A stretch of DNA of 64,000 nt from Streptomyces sp. HNM0574 (GTDB taxonomy: Bacteria > Actinomycetota > Actinomycetes > Streptomycetales > Streptomycetaceae). The stretch spans positions 62,001 through 126,000 of the forward strand of contig NZ_JAASAH010000018.1 in the NCBI RefSeq assembly GCF_012726235.1, given 5' to 3'. The position numbers were made by a program, and so were the translations under genes. This document shows, in pieces, positions 1-10,389 of the stretch. Position 1 is the stretch's first letter; each line of letters starts with the position of its first letter. The notes below the pieces were generated by a model. The model was not told where the DNA came from. It was given only the letters and a program-made list of their open reading frames with translations, and searched no databases.

Positions 1-1
1 G

Positions 2-208
2 GGCCTCAGTGTCGGGGCGGAGAACCCGGTGGGGGCGGGCGGGAGCGTCGTCCCGGGGGCGGGGCTGGGGCTCGTCGGGCTCGCCGAGCGGGCCGAACTG
101 ACCGGCGGGGAGCTGGAGTACGGGGTGCGGGACGGGGTCTTCCGGCTGCGGGCGCGGCTCCCGTGGACGCGGCCGGAGACCGGCGGCGGGGACGCGCCGG
201 GGGCGTGA
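2..208 (+). CDS. Sensor histidine kinase, C-terminal end (partial)
   Basis: The reading frame is open from base 2 to a TGA at 206-208, giving about 68 residues; the 5' part lies outside the window. It contains GAGLGLVGLAERAELTGG followed by a hydrophobic beta strand ending RLRARLPW. This is the G2 box and last strand of a HATPase_c domain as found in NarL/LuxR-partner (HisKA_3) sensor kinases, and the kinase would phosphorylate a response regulator. A Gly/Pro-rich tail of some 10 residues follows the domain. The assignment to a sensor kinase is firm; its ligand and partner regulator cannot be judged from this fragment. Confidence 0.8.
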   Translation, partial: GLSVGAENPVGAGGSVVPGAGLGLVGLAERAELTGGELEYGVRDGVFRLRARLPWTRPETGGGDAPGA

Positions 209-291
209 GCCCCGTTTCGGGGTCCGGCTGCGCGGTACCCGGCAGCGGAACAGGTCGTCCCCGACGAACCACCGGCAGACCGGGAGGAACC

Positions 292-621
292 ATGCCCGCG
301 GGTGCGAACGCGAAGCGAGAGCGGCAGTACGAGCACATCAAGGAGGGCCAGAAGCGGCGCGGTGCCTCCGAGGGCCGGGCGGAGGAGATCGCGGCCCGCA
401 CGGTCAACAAGGAGCGCGCCCAGGCGGGCGAGTCCCGCAGCGCCAGCCGCACCTCGACGCGGGACAAGCCGGCGCCGGAGCGCGGCGGCGAGCGGTCGGG
501 CAAAGGCAAGGGCCCGGTGAGCCCGACGCGGGACCAGCTCTACAACGAGGCCCGGCAGAAGGGCGTCGAGGGCCGCTCCAAGATGACCAAGGAACAGCTC
601 GCCCGGGCCGTCGGCCGCTGA
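292..621 (+). CDS. Small basic protein, DUF7218-like ('plasmid stabilization protein' of Streptomyces annotations)
   Basis: 109 residues starting at an ATG with GGGAGG five bases upstream. The sequence is highly charged: an N-terminal KRERQYEHIKEG segment, a helix-forming EEIAARTVNKERA, a disordered Ser/Arg/Gly middle, and a C-terminal TRDQLYNEARQKGVEGRSKMTKEQLARAVGR-type module split here as LYNEARQKGVEG and SKMTKEQLARAVGR. The last part resembles the SAP-like/Rho-N helix-extended-helix fold that binds nucleic acid. Homologues are widespread in Streptomyces chromosomes under the name plasmid stabilization protein, for which I know of no experimental basis. A nucleic-acid-binding role is inference. 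Confidence 0.85.
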   Translation: MPAGANAKRERQYEHIKEGQKRRGASEGRAEEIAARTVNKERAQAGESRSASRTSTRDKPAPERGGERSGKGKGPVSPTRDQLYNEARQKGVEGRSKMTKEQLARAVGR

Positions 622-639
622 CCGGGACCCGGGGTCTTC

Positions 640-765
640 GTGCTGCGCGCGCTCGCCGACGTGCTGCGGGCGGCCGGCGCCGCCGTCTCCGGCGCGGCCT
701 CCCTGCCGTTCAAGCTGCTGTCCCGGCTGCTCCGCGGCGCCTCGCGGAGGACCGGCGGACGCTGA
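640..765 (+). CDS. LPFR-motif-type small protein
   Basis: A 41-residue frame with a GTG start, 18 bases after the preceding stop. It reads as one amphipathic-to-hydrophobic helix (LRALADVLRAAGAAVSGAA) followed by LPFKLLSRLLRG and a basic tail. The layout of a short hydrophobic helix, an LPF(R/K) motif and an Arg-rich end is that of the small 'LPFR motif' proteins seen in Streptomyces genomes; here the motif is LPFK. The function is unknown. Membrane association is plausible from the composition only. No strong ribosome binding site is visible, so it may depend on read-through from the gene before it. Confidence 0.5.
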   Translation: MLRALADVLRAAGAAVSGAASLPFKLLSRLLRGASRRTGGR

Positions 766-977
766 CCTGCGCCCACCCCGGCGGAGCCCGGCGGGAGGCC
801 CGGGCCGGGGTGCCGTGCGATGGTCGGGTGGTGGGCCCGCCCGTCCAGCCCGTGCGCGGGGCGTGCCGCCGCCACGCAGGGTGGAGGTGTCGGCGGTGCG
901 GGGCGGGGAACCCGGGCCCAGACCGTTGAAGGGCCGATCTTCCGGCACGCTCCCCGCCGGTCCGAGAGGTGGATGCG

Positions 978-3587
<2,610 letters not shown>

Positions 3588-3606
3588 GGGCCGTCCCGGC
3601 GGAGGG

Positions 3607-3828
3607 TCACAGGCCCGGGAGGCGGTCCTGTTCGACCTCGTGCCCGTCGGGGCGCGGGGCGATGCGGACGGCGAGTTTGGTGCGGCAGTCCGGGCCGAGG
3701 CCCCACATGCGGGAGGTGCGGTCCCGCAGCGGCTGGCCGCACATGCGGCACACGGCGCGGCGTCCCTCCTCGGGGTCGGTGCCGGGGAGGGGCACGGGTT
3801 CCTCGTGCGCGGCGCGCTCGTCGTTCAT
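3607..3828 (-). CDS. Small Cys-cluster protein, DUF6011-like
   Basis: 73 residues. The core is CRMCGQPLRDRTSRMWGLGPDC, a CxxC pair followed by a third Cys about 18 residues later in a GPDC turn. This is the pattern of DUF6011, a putative zinc-binding domain found in small actinobacterial and phage proteins. The function is unknown. It is convergent with the Clp gene, with only 19 bases between stop codons. The ATG at 3828 is the only reasonable start. No membrane segment is present, and the tail is acidic. Confidence 0.75.
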   Translation of the reverse strand: MNDERAAHEEPVPLPGTDPEEGRRAVCRMCGQPLRDRTSRMWGLGPDCRTKLAVRIAPRPDGHEVEQDRLPGL

Positions 3829-3934
3829 GGCGTCCGGTCTATCAGACCCCGGCCGGGGCGCTGCCGGGGTCTGTCCCGGAATGACCGGCTAGTGACCGGT
3901 ATCCGACCGTGATCTCCCGCTCACAGGACGCCGC

Positions 3935-3966
3935 TTGACCGACCGGGCCGGTAGTCGGGTTAACAT
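3935..3966 (+). promoter_or_regulatory. Candidate promoter of the GAPDH gene
   Basis: TTGACC (3935-3940) is followed by TAACAT (3961-3966), a good -10 in the TANNNT sense, but the 20-base spacer is long. The -10 lies 33 bases before the GTG start at 4000. The assignment is by eye only. Confidence 0.35.
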
Positions 3967-3999
3967 GTGAGCGCCGCCTAGCTCGAAAGTTAGATCACT

Positions 4000-5454
4000 G
4001 TGACTGTCAAAGACGACTCGTTCACCAACTGGAAGAACCGCGAGGAAATCGCGGAGTCGATGATCCCGCTCATCGGGAAGCTGCACCGCGAGCGGGACGT
4101 CACCGTCCTGCTGCACAGCCGCTCCCTGGTGAACAAGTCGGTGGTCAGCATCCTCAAGACGCACCGCTTCGCCCGGCAGATCGCCGGTGAGGAACTCTCC
4201 GTCACCGAGACGATGCCCTTCCTGCAGGCCCTCACCACCCTCGACCTCGGTCCCTCGCAGATCGACATCGCGCTGCTCGCCGAGACCTACCGGGCCGACG
4301 AACGCGGCCTGTCCGTCGAGGAGTTCACCGCCGAGGCCGTCGCCGGGGCCACGGGCGCCAACAAGATCGAGTGCCGTGAGCCGCGCGACGTCGTGCTCTA
4401 CGGCTTCGGCCGCATCGGCCGCCTCCTGGCCCGGCTGCTGGTCGAGAAGGCCGGCTCGGGCAACGGTCTGCGGCTGCGCGCCATCGTCGTCCGCAACAGC
4501 GGCGGTTCGGCAGCGGACGACCTGGTCAAGCGGGCCTCCCTGATGCGCCGTGACTCCATCCACGGCCAGTTCCAGGGCACGATCACCGTCGACGAGGCGA
4601 ACAGCACGATCATCGCCAACGGCAACGAGATCAAGGTGATCTACGCGGGCGACCCGTCCGAGGTCGACTACACCGCGCACGGCATCAAGAACGCCATCCT
4701 GATCGACAACACCGGCAAGTGGCGCGACCGCGAGGGCCTTTCCACGCACCTGCGCCCCGGCGTCGAGAAGGTCGTCCTCACCGCGCCGGGCAAGGGCGAC
4801 GTCCCGAACATCGTGCACGGCGTCAACCACGACATGATCAAGCCGGACGAGCAGATCCTGTCCTGCGCCTCCTGCACGACGAACGCGATCGTCCCGCCGC
4901 TGAAGGCGATGGCCGACGAGTACGGCGTCGTCCGCGGCCACGTGGAAACCGTCCACTCGTTCACCAACGACCAGAACCTGCTGGACAATTACCACAAGTC
5001 CGAGCGCCGCGGCCGGTCCGCGCCGCTCAACATGGTGATCACCGAGACCGGTGCCGCCTCCGCCGTCGCCAAGGCGCTGCCGGACCTCCAGGCGAAGATC
5101 ACCGGCAGCTCGATCCGGGTGCCCGTGCCGGACGTCTCGATCGCGATCCTCAACCTCCAGCTGGAGCGCGAGACCTCCCGCGAGGACGTCCTGGAGCACC
5201 TCCGCGAGGTGTCGCTGACCTCGCCGCTGAAGCGGCAGATCGACTTCACCGACTCCCCGGAGGCGGTCTCCAACGACTTCATCGGCTCCCGCCACGCCTC
5301 GATCGTCGACGCGGGCGCCACCAAGGTCGACGGCGACAACGCGATCCTCTACCTCTGGTACGACAACGAGTTCGGCTACTCGTGCCAGGTCATCCGGGTC
5401 GTCCAGCACGTCTCCGGCGTGGAGTACCCGACGTACCCCGCGCCCGCGGTCTGA
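4000..5454 (+). CDS. gap: Glyceraldehyde-3-phosphate dehydrogenase, long (about 480-residue) form
   Basis: 484 residues. The NAD-binding GxGxxG-type motif YGFGRIGRL is at about 134-142, the catalytic site SCASCTTNA at 288-296 with nucleophile Cys292, and the catalytic His in VHSFTNDQN near 327. The C-terminal YDNEFGYS is also canonical. It oxidatively phosphorylates glyceraldehyde-3-phosphate to 1,3-bisphosphoglycerate with NAD(P)+. Classical GAPDH is about 335 residues; here about 128 helical residues precede the Rossmann fold, without any motif I recognise. Streptomyces commonly carries this long paralogue beside a classical one. The GTG start has only a weak ribosome binding site. It is a single gene with its own promoter region and a strong hairpin downstream. 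Confidence 0.92.
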   Translation: MTVKDDSFTNWKNREEIAESMIPLIGKLHRERDVTVLLHSRSLVNKSVVSILKTHRFARQIAGEELSVTETMPFLQALTTLDLGPSQIDIALLAETYRADERGLSVEEFTAEAVAGATGANKIECREPRDVVLYGFGRIGRLLARLLVEKAGSGNGLRLRAIVVRNSGGSAADDLVKRASLMRRDSIHGQFQGTITVDEANSTIIANGNEIKVIYAGDPSEVDYTAHGIKNAILIDNTGKWRDREGLSTHLRPGVEKVVLTAPGKGDVPNIVHGVNHDMIKPDEQILSCASCTTNAIVPPLKAMADEYGVVRGHVETVHSFTNDQNLLDNYHKSERRGRSAPLNMVITETGAASAVAKALPDLQAKITGSSIRVPVPDVSIAILNLQLERETSREDVLEHLREVSLTSPLKRQIDFTDSPEAVSNDFIGSRHASIVDAGATKVDGDNAILYLWYDNEFGYSCQVIRVVQHVSGVEYPTYPAPAV

Positions 5455-5483
5455 TCACCCTCCGGGTGCCACGACGCCGCTGA

Positions 5484-5540
5484 CACCGCCCGTCCTCCGT
5501 ACTACCGCCTCACGTCCGGCGGCACGGAGGGCGGGCGGTG
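5484..5540. terminator. Hairpin between convergent GAPDH and CGNR genes
   Basis: Left arm 5484-5500 (CACCGCCCGTCCTCCGT) pairs with right arm 5524-5540 over 17 positions with a single G-U, around a 23-base loop. It lies between two convergent stop codons, so it can serve both genes. There is no T-run, as is usual for GC-rich actinomycete terminators. Confidence 0.65.
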
Positions 5541-5565
5541 CTCGTCGTACCCGGCCGGCCGCGCG

Positions 5566-6141
5566 TCACGTCGTCGGTGCGGGGCCGGTGCGCCGGCCGG
5601 CGTGGAAGCGCGCCTTCTTCTGGCGGTTCCCGCAGGTGTTCATGTCGCACCATCTGCGGGTGCGGCTCCGGCTGGTGTCGAAGAAGGCGGCCCGGCAGGT
5701 GGGCGACGCGCACAGGGCCAGCCTGCCGTCCCGTTCGCCCGCGATGACGCCGACCGCGTCGGCGGCGATCACGCCGAGGGCGTCCGCCACTTGCGCATCC
5801 GGGCCGAGCCGCCATCGCCGCTCGCCCTCGGGCGTCAGGACCGCCGCGGCCCGCCCCCGGGCACTGTGCTCGTTGATGACGTGGACGGCGGGGGCGGGCA
5901 GAGCCTCCCGGAGCGCGGCCGCCGTCGCGGCGGCGTGGACCGACTCCCGCAGTTCCCTGGCCCGTTCGAGCTGGGCAGCGGTGCAGGAGTCCACGGCGAG
6001 GCCGTACACCGCCAGCCAGTCGACGAGTCGGTGCGGTGCGGGAATGCGTTCCACCGGCTCGCCGTGACGCTCCGACAGCGTCCCCGTGAAGCTGGTCGCC
6101 AGCACGGTGCCGAGGCGGAACTCGGGGAATGCAGCGGACAT
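5566..6141 (-). CDS. CGNR zinc-finger (ABATE-type) transcriptional regulator
   Basis: About 191 residues from the ATG at 6141; an alternative ATG at 6165 has no ribosome binding site. The N-terminal two thirds match the ABATE stress-regulator region (LGTVLATSFTGTL, then VDWLAVYGL). The C-terminus carries CASPTCRAAFFDTSRS and WCDMNTCGNRQKK, the Cys-x4-Cys and Cys-x4-CGNR zinc finger that binds DNA. It is divergent from an epoxide hydrolase gene, and the shared region holds two near-identical 18-base repeats, so it probably controls that enzyme and itself. The TATGGT element six bases before ATG 6141 would give a leaderless mRNA. The inducer is unknown. Confidence 0.88.
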   Translation of the reverse strand: MSAAFPEFRLGTVLATSFTGTLSERHGEPVERIPAPHRLVDWLAVYGLAVDSCTAAQLERARELRESVHAAATAAALREALPAPAVHVINEHSARGRAAAVLTPEGERRWRLGPDAQVADALGVIAADAVGVIAGERDGRLALCASPTCRAAFFDTSRSRTRRWCDMNTCGNRQKKARFHAGRRTGPAPTT

Positions 6142-6142
6142 G

Positions 6143-6160
6143 GAACCACCATAGCCGGTT
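6143..6160. promoter_or_regulatory. Operator-like repeat, copy 1, overlapping a leaderless promoter
   Basis: GAACCACCATAGCCGGTT recurs at 6184-6201 with one change. Each copy is itself a partial palindrome (AACC...GGTT). On the minus strand it contains TATGGT, whose last base is six bases before the CGNR start codon, the geometry of a leaderless -10 element. Confidence 0.55.
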
Positions 6161-6183
6161 GCCATGAACCGAGAGCCAGGGTA

Positions 6184-6201
6184 GAACCGCCATAGCCGGT
6201 T
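6184..6201. promoter_or_regulatory. Operator-like repeat, copy 2
   Basis: GAACCGCCATAGCCGGTT has 17 of 18 bases identical to copy 1, with 41 bases (about four helical turns) between equivalent positions, so both lie on the same DNA face. It ends 36 bases before the epoxide hydrolase start. A binding site for the adjacent CGNR regulator is inferred. Confidence 0.5.
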
Positions 6202-6237
6202 CACGAGTGGCCGGTTCCGCGACGGCCAGGAGGTCTC

Positions 6238-7419
6238 ATGTCCCGCCCCACCGGCGACGTGCACGCATTCGCATCCCACGTGGCGGAAGCCGAACTCGAC
6301 GACCTGCGCGCGCGGCTGGCCGCGGCGCGGCTACCGGAGGCCGAGACGGTCCGCGGCTCGGCACCCGGCGCGCGGCGCTGGGAGCAGGGCGTCCCCCTCG
6401 CCGATCTCGTCGACGTGGTGCACCACTGGCGCACCGGATACGACTGGCGGTCCTTCGAGGAGCGCCTCCACCGGATCGGCCAGTTCCGCACGGTCATCGA
6501 CGGTCTGGGAATCCACTTCCTGCACCGCCGGTCCAAACGCGCGGACGCGACCCCGGTGATCCTGACGCACGGCTGGCCGGGGAGCGTGGCCGAGTTCGTC
6601 GACGTGGTGGACGAACTGGCGGAGCCGGAGGACCCGGCCGCGCCGGCGTTCCATGTCGTGGTCCCGTCACTGCCGGGCTTCGGATACAGCGACAGGCCGG
6701 ACGCCACCGGGTGGGGGGTCGAGAGGATCGCGGCCGCGTGGGTGGAGCTGATGGGAAGGCTCGGGTACCCCACGTTCACCGCCCACGGCGGGGACTGGGG
6801 CGGTGTGATCACCACCGTCCTCGGCAGCAGGTTCCCGGAGCACGTGCTGGGCATCCACTCCACGCTGGCACAGGCACCGCCGGGGCTGACGACGGACGGG
6901 CTGACGGCGGCCGAGCGCCGGTGGGCCGAGGAGACCCGCGACTTCTGGAGCCACCGCGCGGCGTACGCCAAGCAGCAGGCGACCCGGCCGCAGACCATCG
7001 GCTACTCGCTCGTCGACTCTCCGGTCGGCCTTCTCGCCTGGATGCTCGACAAGTTCGCCGAGTGGACGGACACCGAGGACAGCCCGTTCGAGACGCTGTC
7101 GAGGGACCGCGTGCTCGACGACGTCACCCTCTACTGGCTGACGCGGACCGGTGCGTCGGCGGCCCGTATCTACGGTGAGAGCCACGGCGGGATCAACGCC
7201 CTGGACCCCGGCCTCCGGGTCGACGTCCCGACGGCGATCACCGTGTATCCCCGGGACATCGAGAAGTGCCCCCGCCCCTGGGCACAGGAGCGGTACCGGC
7301 GGATCGTCCGCTGGCGGACTCCCGAAGCCGGGGGCCATTTCCCGTCGTTGGAGGTTCCCGGGTACTTCGTCGAGGACCTGCGGGAGGGTCTCGCGGCGGT
7401 GCTGGCCGCTCCTCGGTGA
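6238..7419 (+). CDS. Epoxide hydrolase (EHN domain, alpha/beta hydrolase)
   Basis: 393 residues with AGGAGGT just upstream. The N-terminal EHN domain (about 8-115) precedes the hydrolase core. HGWPG (111-115) is the oxyanion-hole motif. The nucleophile Asp186 lies in GGDWGG, and the late His is in the EAGGHFPSLEVP segment. These features define microsomal-type epoxide hydrolases, which open an epoxide to a diol through an alkyl-enzyme intermediate. The substrate is not predictable, although such enzymes in actinomycetes process xenobiotic or polyketide epoxides. It is controlled most likely by the divergent CGNR regulator through the 6143-6201 repeats. Confidence 0.9.
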   Translation: MSRPTGDVHAFASHVAEAELDDLRARLAAARLPEAETVRGSAPGARRWEQGVPLADLVDVVHHWRTGYDWRSFEERLHRIGQFRTVIDGLGIHFLHRRSKRADATPVILTHGWPGSVAEFVDVVDELAEPEDPAAPAFHVVVPSLPGFGYSDRPDATGWGVERIAAAWVELMGRLGYPTFTAHGGDWGGVITTVLGSRFPEHVLGIHSTLAQAPPGLTTDGLTAAERRWAEETRDFWSHRAAYAKQQATRPQTIGYSLVDSPVGLLAWMLDKFAEWTDTEDSPFETLSRDRVLDDVTLYWLTRTGASAARIYGESHGGINALDPGLRVDVPTAITVYPRDIEKCPRPWAQERYRRIVRWRTPEAGGHFPSLEVPGYFVEDLREGLAAVLAAPR

Positions 7420-7476
7420 GCGCGGCCGTGCCGGAAAGGAGGTGCGGAACAGGTGTGCGGTTGACAGGGTGAGCCC

Positions 7477-8706
7477 ATGAACTCTCCGCACGACCCCGCC
7501 TCCGGCTCCCCCTCCCCCGGATCGGCGGACCTGATCACCACCCCCGTCACCGCCCCGCTCCTGCGCGGCGCCCTGGAGGTGGAATCCACCCCGGACGGGC
7601 TGCTGCCGCACCGGCTCCCCGCGCGGGCCCGCGCCCAGTTCCCCGACGGACAGGTGGCGATGGCCGAGGCCCAGCCCTCGGGCGTCCGGCTGGCGTTCCG
7701 CACCCGGGCCACCGTCGTCGAGCTGGACGCGCACCGCACCAGGAACAGCTACGTGGGCGCCCCGGAGCGCCCGGACGGGCGGTACGAGCTGCTCGTCGAC
7801 GGCCGCCCCGCCGGGGAGGACAGCGTCCCGGGCGGGAACGTGCTGCGGATCGACATGACCGCGGGCACCGCCGAGACCCTGCCCGGGCCGCCCGGCACCG
7901 TCCGGTTCACCGGCCTGCCCGCGCGGAGCAAGCACGTCGAGATCTGGCTGCCGTACAACGAGATCACCCGGCTGATCGCGCTGCGCACCGACGCCCCCGT
8001 GGAGCCCGCGCCGCCGCTCGGCGAGACCGGCCGCCCGGTGTGGCTGCACCACGGGAGTTCGCTCAGCCACGGTTCCGACGCGGCGGGCCCCACCAGCACC
8101 TGGCCCGCGCTGGCCGCCTCGCTGGGCGGCGTCGAGCTGGTCAATCTCGGCCTGGGCGGCGCCGCGCTGCTCGACCCGTTCACCGCCCGCGCCCTGCGGG
8201 ACACCCCGGCCGACCTGATCAGCCTCAAGCTGGGCCTCAACGTGGTCAACGCCGACCTGATGCGGCTGCGCGCCTTCACCCCCGCCGTGCACGGCTTCCT
8301 CGACACCGTCCGCGAGGGGCATCCGGACACCCCGCTGCTGGTGATCTCGCCCGTCCTGTGCCCCATCCACGAGGACACCCCGGGGCCCGGCGTCCCCGAC
8401 TTCAGCGGCATGGACGAGGGGCGCATCCGGTTCCGCGCGGCCGGGGACCCGGCGGAGCGGGCGAGCGGCAAGCTGACGCTGAACGTCATCCGGGAGGAGC
8501 TGGCCCGCGTCGTCGCCCAGCGCGCGGCCGAGGACCCGCACCTGCACCACCTCGACGGGCGGGAGCTGTACGGCGAGGCCGACTTCGCCGAACTCCCGCT
8601 GCCCGACGGTCTCCACCCGGACGCGGCCACCCACCGCCGCATCGGCGAACGCTTCGCGTCCCTGGCCTTCGGCGCGGACGGTCCCCTCGCCCCCGGGACG
8701 GCCTGA
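7477..8706 (+). CDS. SGNH/GDSL-type esterase, SsfX3-like
   Basis: 409 residues, no signal peptide. The N-terminal half (to about 185) is a beta-rich module (VRLAFRTRATVVELDAHRT, YELLVDGRPA). The C-terminal half has the SGNH blocks: GSSLSHGSD with the nucleophile Ser, the NLGLGG glycine block, KLGLN with the Asn, and DGLHPD with the Asp-His pair. This two-part architecture matches SsfX3, an acyltransferase/esterase of the SF2575 tetracycline pathway, and related GDSL proteins. It is a cytosolic ester hydrolase or transacylase; the substrate is unknown. It lies 57 bases after the epoxide hydrolase in the same direction, so co-transcription is possible. Confidence 0.85.
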   Translation: MNSPHDPASGSPSPGSADLITTPVTAPLLRGALEVESTPDGLLPHRLPARARAQFPDGQVAMAEAQPSGVRLAFRTRATVVELDAHRTRNSYVGAPERPDGRYELLVDGRPAGEDSVPGGNVLRIDMTAGTAETLPGPPGTVRFTGLPARSKHVEIWLPYNEITRLIALRTDAPVEPAPPLGETGRPVWLHHGSSLSHGSDAAGPTSTWPALAASLGGVELVNLGLGGAALLDPFTARALRDTPADLISLKLGLNVVNADLMRLRAFTPAVHGFLDTVREGHPDTPLLVISPVLCPIHEDTPGPGVPDFSGMDEGRIRFRAAGDPAERASGKLTLNVIREELARVVAQRAAEDPHLHHLDGRELYGEADFAELPLPDGLHPDAATHRRIGERFASLAFGADGPLAPGTA

Positions 8707-8726
8707 ACTCCCGCCCCCACAGCGGG

Positions 8727-8743
8727 CTTTCCTTTTTGGAAAG
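8727..8743. terminator. AT-rich hairpin after the esterase gene
   Basis: CTTTCC-TTTTT-GGAAAG has a six-base perfect stem, extendable with one mismatch to GGGCTTTCC/GGAAAGTCC, 21 bases after the stop. The T-rich loop stands out against the GC-rich surroundings. It could instead be an operator for the downstream membrane-protein/regulator pair. Confidence 0.4.
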
Positions 8744-8816
8744 TCCTTGAAAGAGTGGCAAGTACGCGGCGGTCGCCGGACCGCCGCGCGCTCCGCTCAC
8801 GAAAGGCCAGGCCCGT

Positions 8817-9341
8817 ATGCCCGCACAGCACGGCGACCCCGCAGCACCCGCACCCGCCGGGGAGACCGACGCCCTGGGAGGGGCGGAGGCGGCGGCCGCC
8901 GCGAGCGGCGACCTGCGGGAGGCCGAGGCGGCGCGCGAACGGGCCCTGCTCCAGGCCCAGTTGTCGCCCGCCTGGTACGGCCCGGCGGGCGCGCTCCTTC
9001 TGTCGGCCTACGGAATCGGCATGGGCGCGGTGTACGACGCGGACGGGATCGGCCTGTGGCCCCTGGTCGGCCTGCCGGTCCTGCTGGCCGCGATCGCGCT
9101 CGGGCGGATACGGCGCCGCCGCTCGGGCGTGCTGGTGCCGCGCTCGCACAGCCGACGGCGGGGGGCCGCGGTGGCCGGGGTCGTGGTGTTCGCCGGAGTG
9201 TGGGGGGTGTGCACGCTGGCCCTGGGCCTCGGCGAGCAGGTGTCGCTCGGGATCACCGGCACGGCGCTCGGGCTGTGGACCTGGGGCCAGTGCGTCCTGC
9301 GGAACGTCACGGTCCGGCGGAAGCTGCGGGAGCTCGCGTGA
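8817..9341 (+). CDS. Four-helix membrane protein
   Basis: 174 residues. An Ala/Glu-rich cytosolic N-terminus (about 55 residues) is followed by four hydrophobic segments in two pairs: WYGPAGALLLSAYGIGMG and GLWPLVGLPVLLAAIALG, a basic loop RIRRRRSGVLVPRSHSRRRG, then AAVAGVVVFAGVWGVCTLALG and ISLGIT-type helix SLGITGTALGLWTWG. I do not recognise the family. Its stop overlaps the GTG of the next gene (GTGA), so it is translationally coupled to a winged-helix regulator, a frequent arrangement in actinomycetes in which the regulator controls the membrane protein's own operon. Confidence 0.8.
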   Translation: MPAQHGDPAAPAPAGETDALGGAEAAAAASGDLREAEAARERALLQAQLSPAWYGPAGALLLSAYGIGMGAVYDADGIGLWPLVGLPVLLAAIALGRIRRRRSGVLVPRSHSRRRGAAVAGVVVFAGVWGVCTLALGLGEQVSLGITGTALGLWTWGQCVLRNVTVRRKLRELA

Positions 9342-9685
9342 CGTCCCCGGCGCCCGGCGCGCTGGACGGGGCGTTCCGGCATCCGACCCGGCTGGCCGTG
9401 GCCGCGTTCCTGTCCGCCTGCGAGGAGGCCGAGTTCGGGACCCTGCGGGACTACTGCCAGGTGTCCGACTCGGTGCTCAGCAAGGCCGCGTCGAATCTCC
9501 AGACCGTCGGCTACCTCGACATCCGCAAGGGGTCCGTCGGCCGGCGCTTCCGTACCTGGCTCTCCCTCACCCCGGACGGGCACGAGGCACTGGCCCGGCA
9601 TCTGGACGCCCTCCAGGAGCTCGCGTCCGCGGCCCGGCAGGCGGGCGCGGGCGCCGTCGACTCCGCCGGGGCGGACGGGAGTTGA
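9338..9685 (+). CDS. Winged-helix transcriptional regulator (MarR/ArsR-like)
   Basis: 115 residues from a GTG overlapping the previous stop. FRHPTRLAVAAFLSACEEAEFGTLRDYCQVSDSVLSKAASNLQTVGYLDIRKG is the helix-turn-helix plus start of the wing, followed by GRRFRTWLSLTPDGHEALARHLDALQEL, the wing strand and dimerisation helix. This fits single-domain winged-helix regulators paired with membrane proteins. It most likely represses its own two-gene operon. No effector pocket is evident. Confidence 0.85.
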   Translation: MTSPAPGALDGAFRHPTRLAVAAFLSACEEAEFGTLRDYCQVSDSVLSKAASNLQTVGYLDIRKGSVGRRFRTWLSLTPDGHEALARHLDALQELASAARQAGAGAVDSAGADGS

Positions 9686-9728
9686 GCCCGGCCGGAGGGG
9701 TGTCCGGCGCCCCGTGGACAATGGGCGG

Positions 9729-10217
9729 ATGAAACGACCTGTGATCGCCGTGGCCGCGTGTGTCCTGCTGTGGGGGCTCTTCACCGTCGGGTCCCCGATG
9801 CTGAAGGAACACAACGAGAGCTTTCCCGACACGTTCAACGACGTGGTTCTGAAGGAGCGCGTCAAGACGTTCCCCACGGCGGCCGAAGCGCCGGAATCCG
9901 GGGACGGCGAGGGCAGGTTCGTCCTCCCCGGCTGGGTCCCGGAGGACGCCACCGAGGTGAAGGTCAAGATCGAGACGACGGGGAACGCGGAGCTCATACG
10001 TTTCGACCTCGGCGACACCCCGCTGGACCCGGGCGAGTTGAAGAAATGCAGGGCCGGCGGCTTCGTCGAGGGCCCGAAGCTGCGCGCCTCCTGGTTCACG
10101 GCGGAGCCGGAGGAGGGCGACGGGCGCGCCGACTGCTCGGAGATGTACGAGTTCCGCGTCCTGGAGAAGGGCGGCCAGGTCTTCGCCTGGAGCAACGGGA
10201 ACTACGCCGGGGAGTAG
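9729..10217 (+). CDS. Membrane-anchored or secreted hypothetical protein
   Basis: About 162 residues from the ATG at 9729. An N-terminal KRPVIAVAACVLLWGLFTVG segment is a signal anchor or uncleaved signal peptide without a lipobox. The remaining roughly 135 residues are extracytoplasmic, acidic and beta-rich, with two Cys (in KKCRAGG and ADCSEMYEF) that could form a disulfide. I do not recognise the family. It is convergent with a 53-residue membrane protein. Confidence 0.75.
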   Translation: MKRPVIAVAACVLLWGLFTVGSPMLKEHNESFPDTFNDVVLKERVKTFPTAAEAPESGDGEGRFVLPGWVPEDATEVKVKIETTGNAELIRFDLGDTPLDPGELKKCRAGGFVEGPKLRASWFTAEPEEGDGRADCSEMYEFRVLEKGGQVFAWSNGNYAGE

Positions 10218-10227
10218 CCCGGCCCCC

Positions 10228-10389
10228 TCAGCCGTCGCCTCCGCCGCTCCTGCCCCTGCCGGGGAGGGTGGTGCGGGGCGCGGCGCCGCTCCCGTCCCCG
10301 GCGTCGTCCTCGTCCTCGGAGCGCCCGTAGCGCCCGGTCAGGTACAGGAGCAGGAGCGCCCCCAGCACCACCACGACGACCTCCGTCAC
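10228..10389 (-). CDS. Small single-pass membrane protein
   Basis: A 53-residue frame with a GTG start and a strong upstream GGAAGGGGG. It consists of one hydrophobic segment (EVVVVVLGALLLLYLTG) followed by an acidic, then Gly/Arg-rich cytosolic tail (YGRSEDEDDAGDG). It is too short for family assignment. The good ribosome binding site and clean membrane segment support it being real; its longer in-frame extension upstream has no such signals. Confidence 0.55.
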   Translation of the reverse strand: MTEVVVVVLGALLLLYLTGRYGRSEDEDDAGDGSGAAPRTTLPGRGRSGGGDG

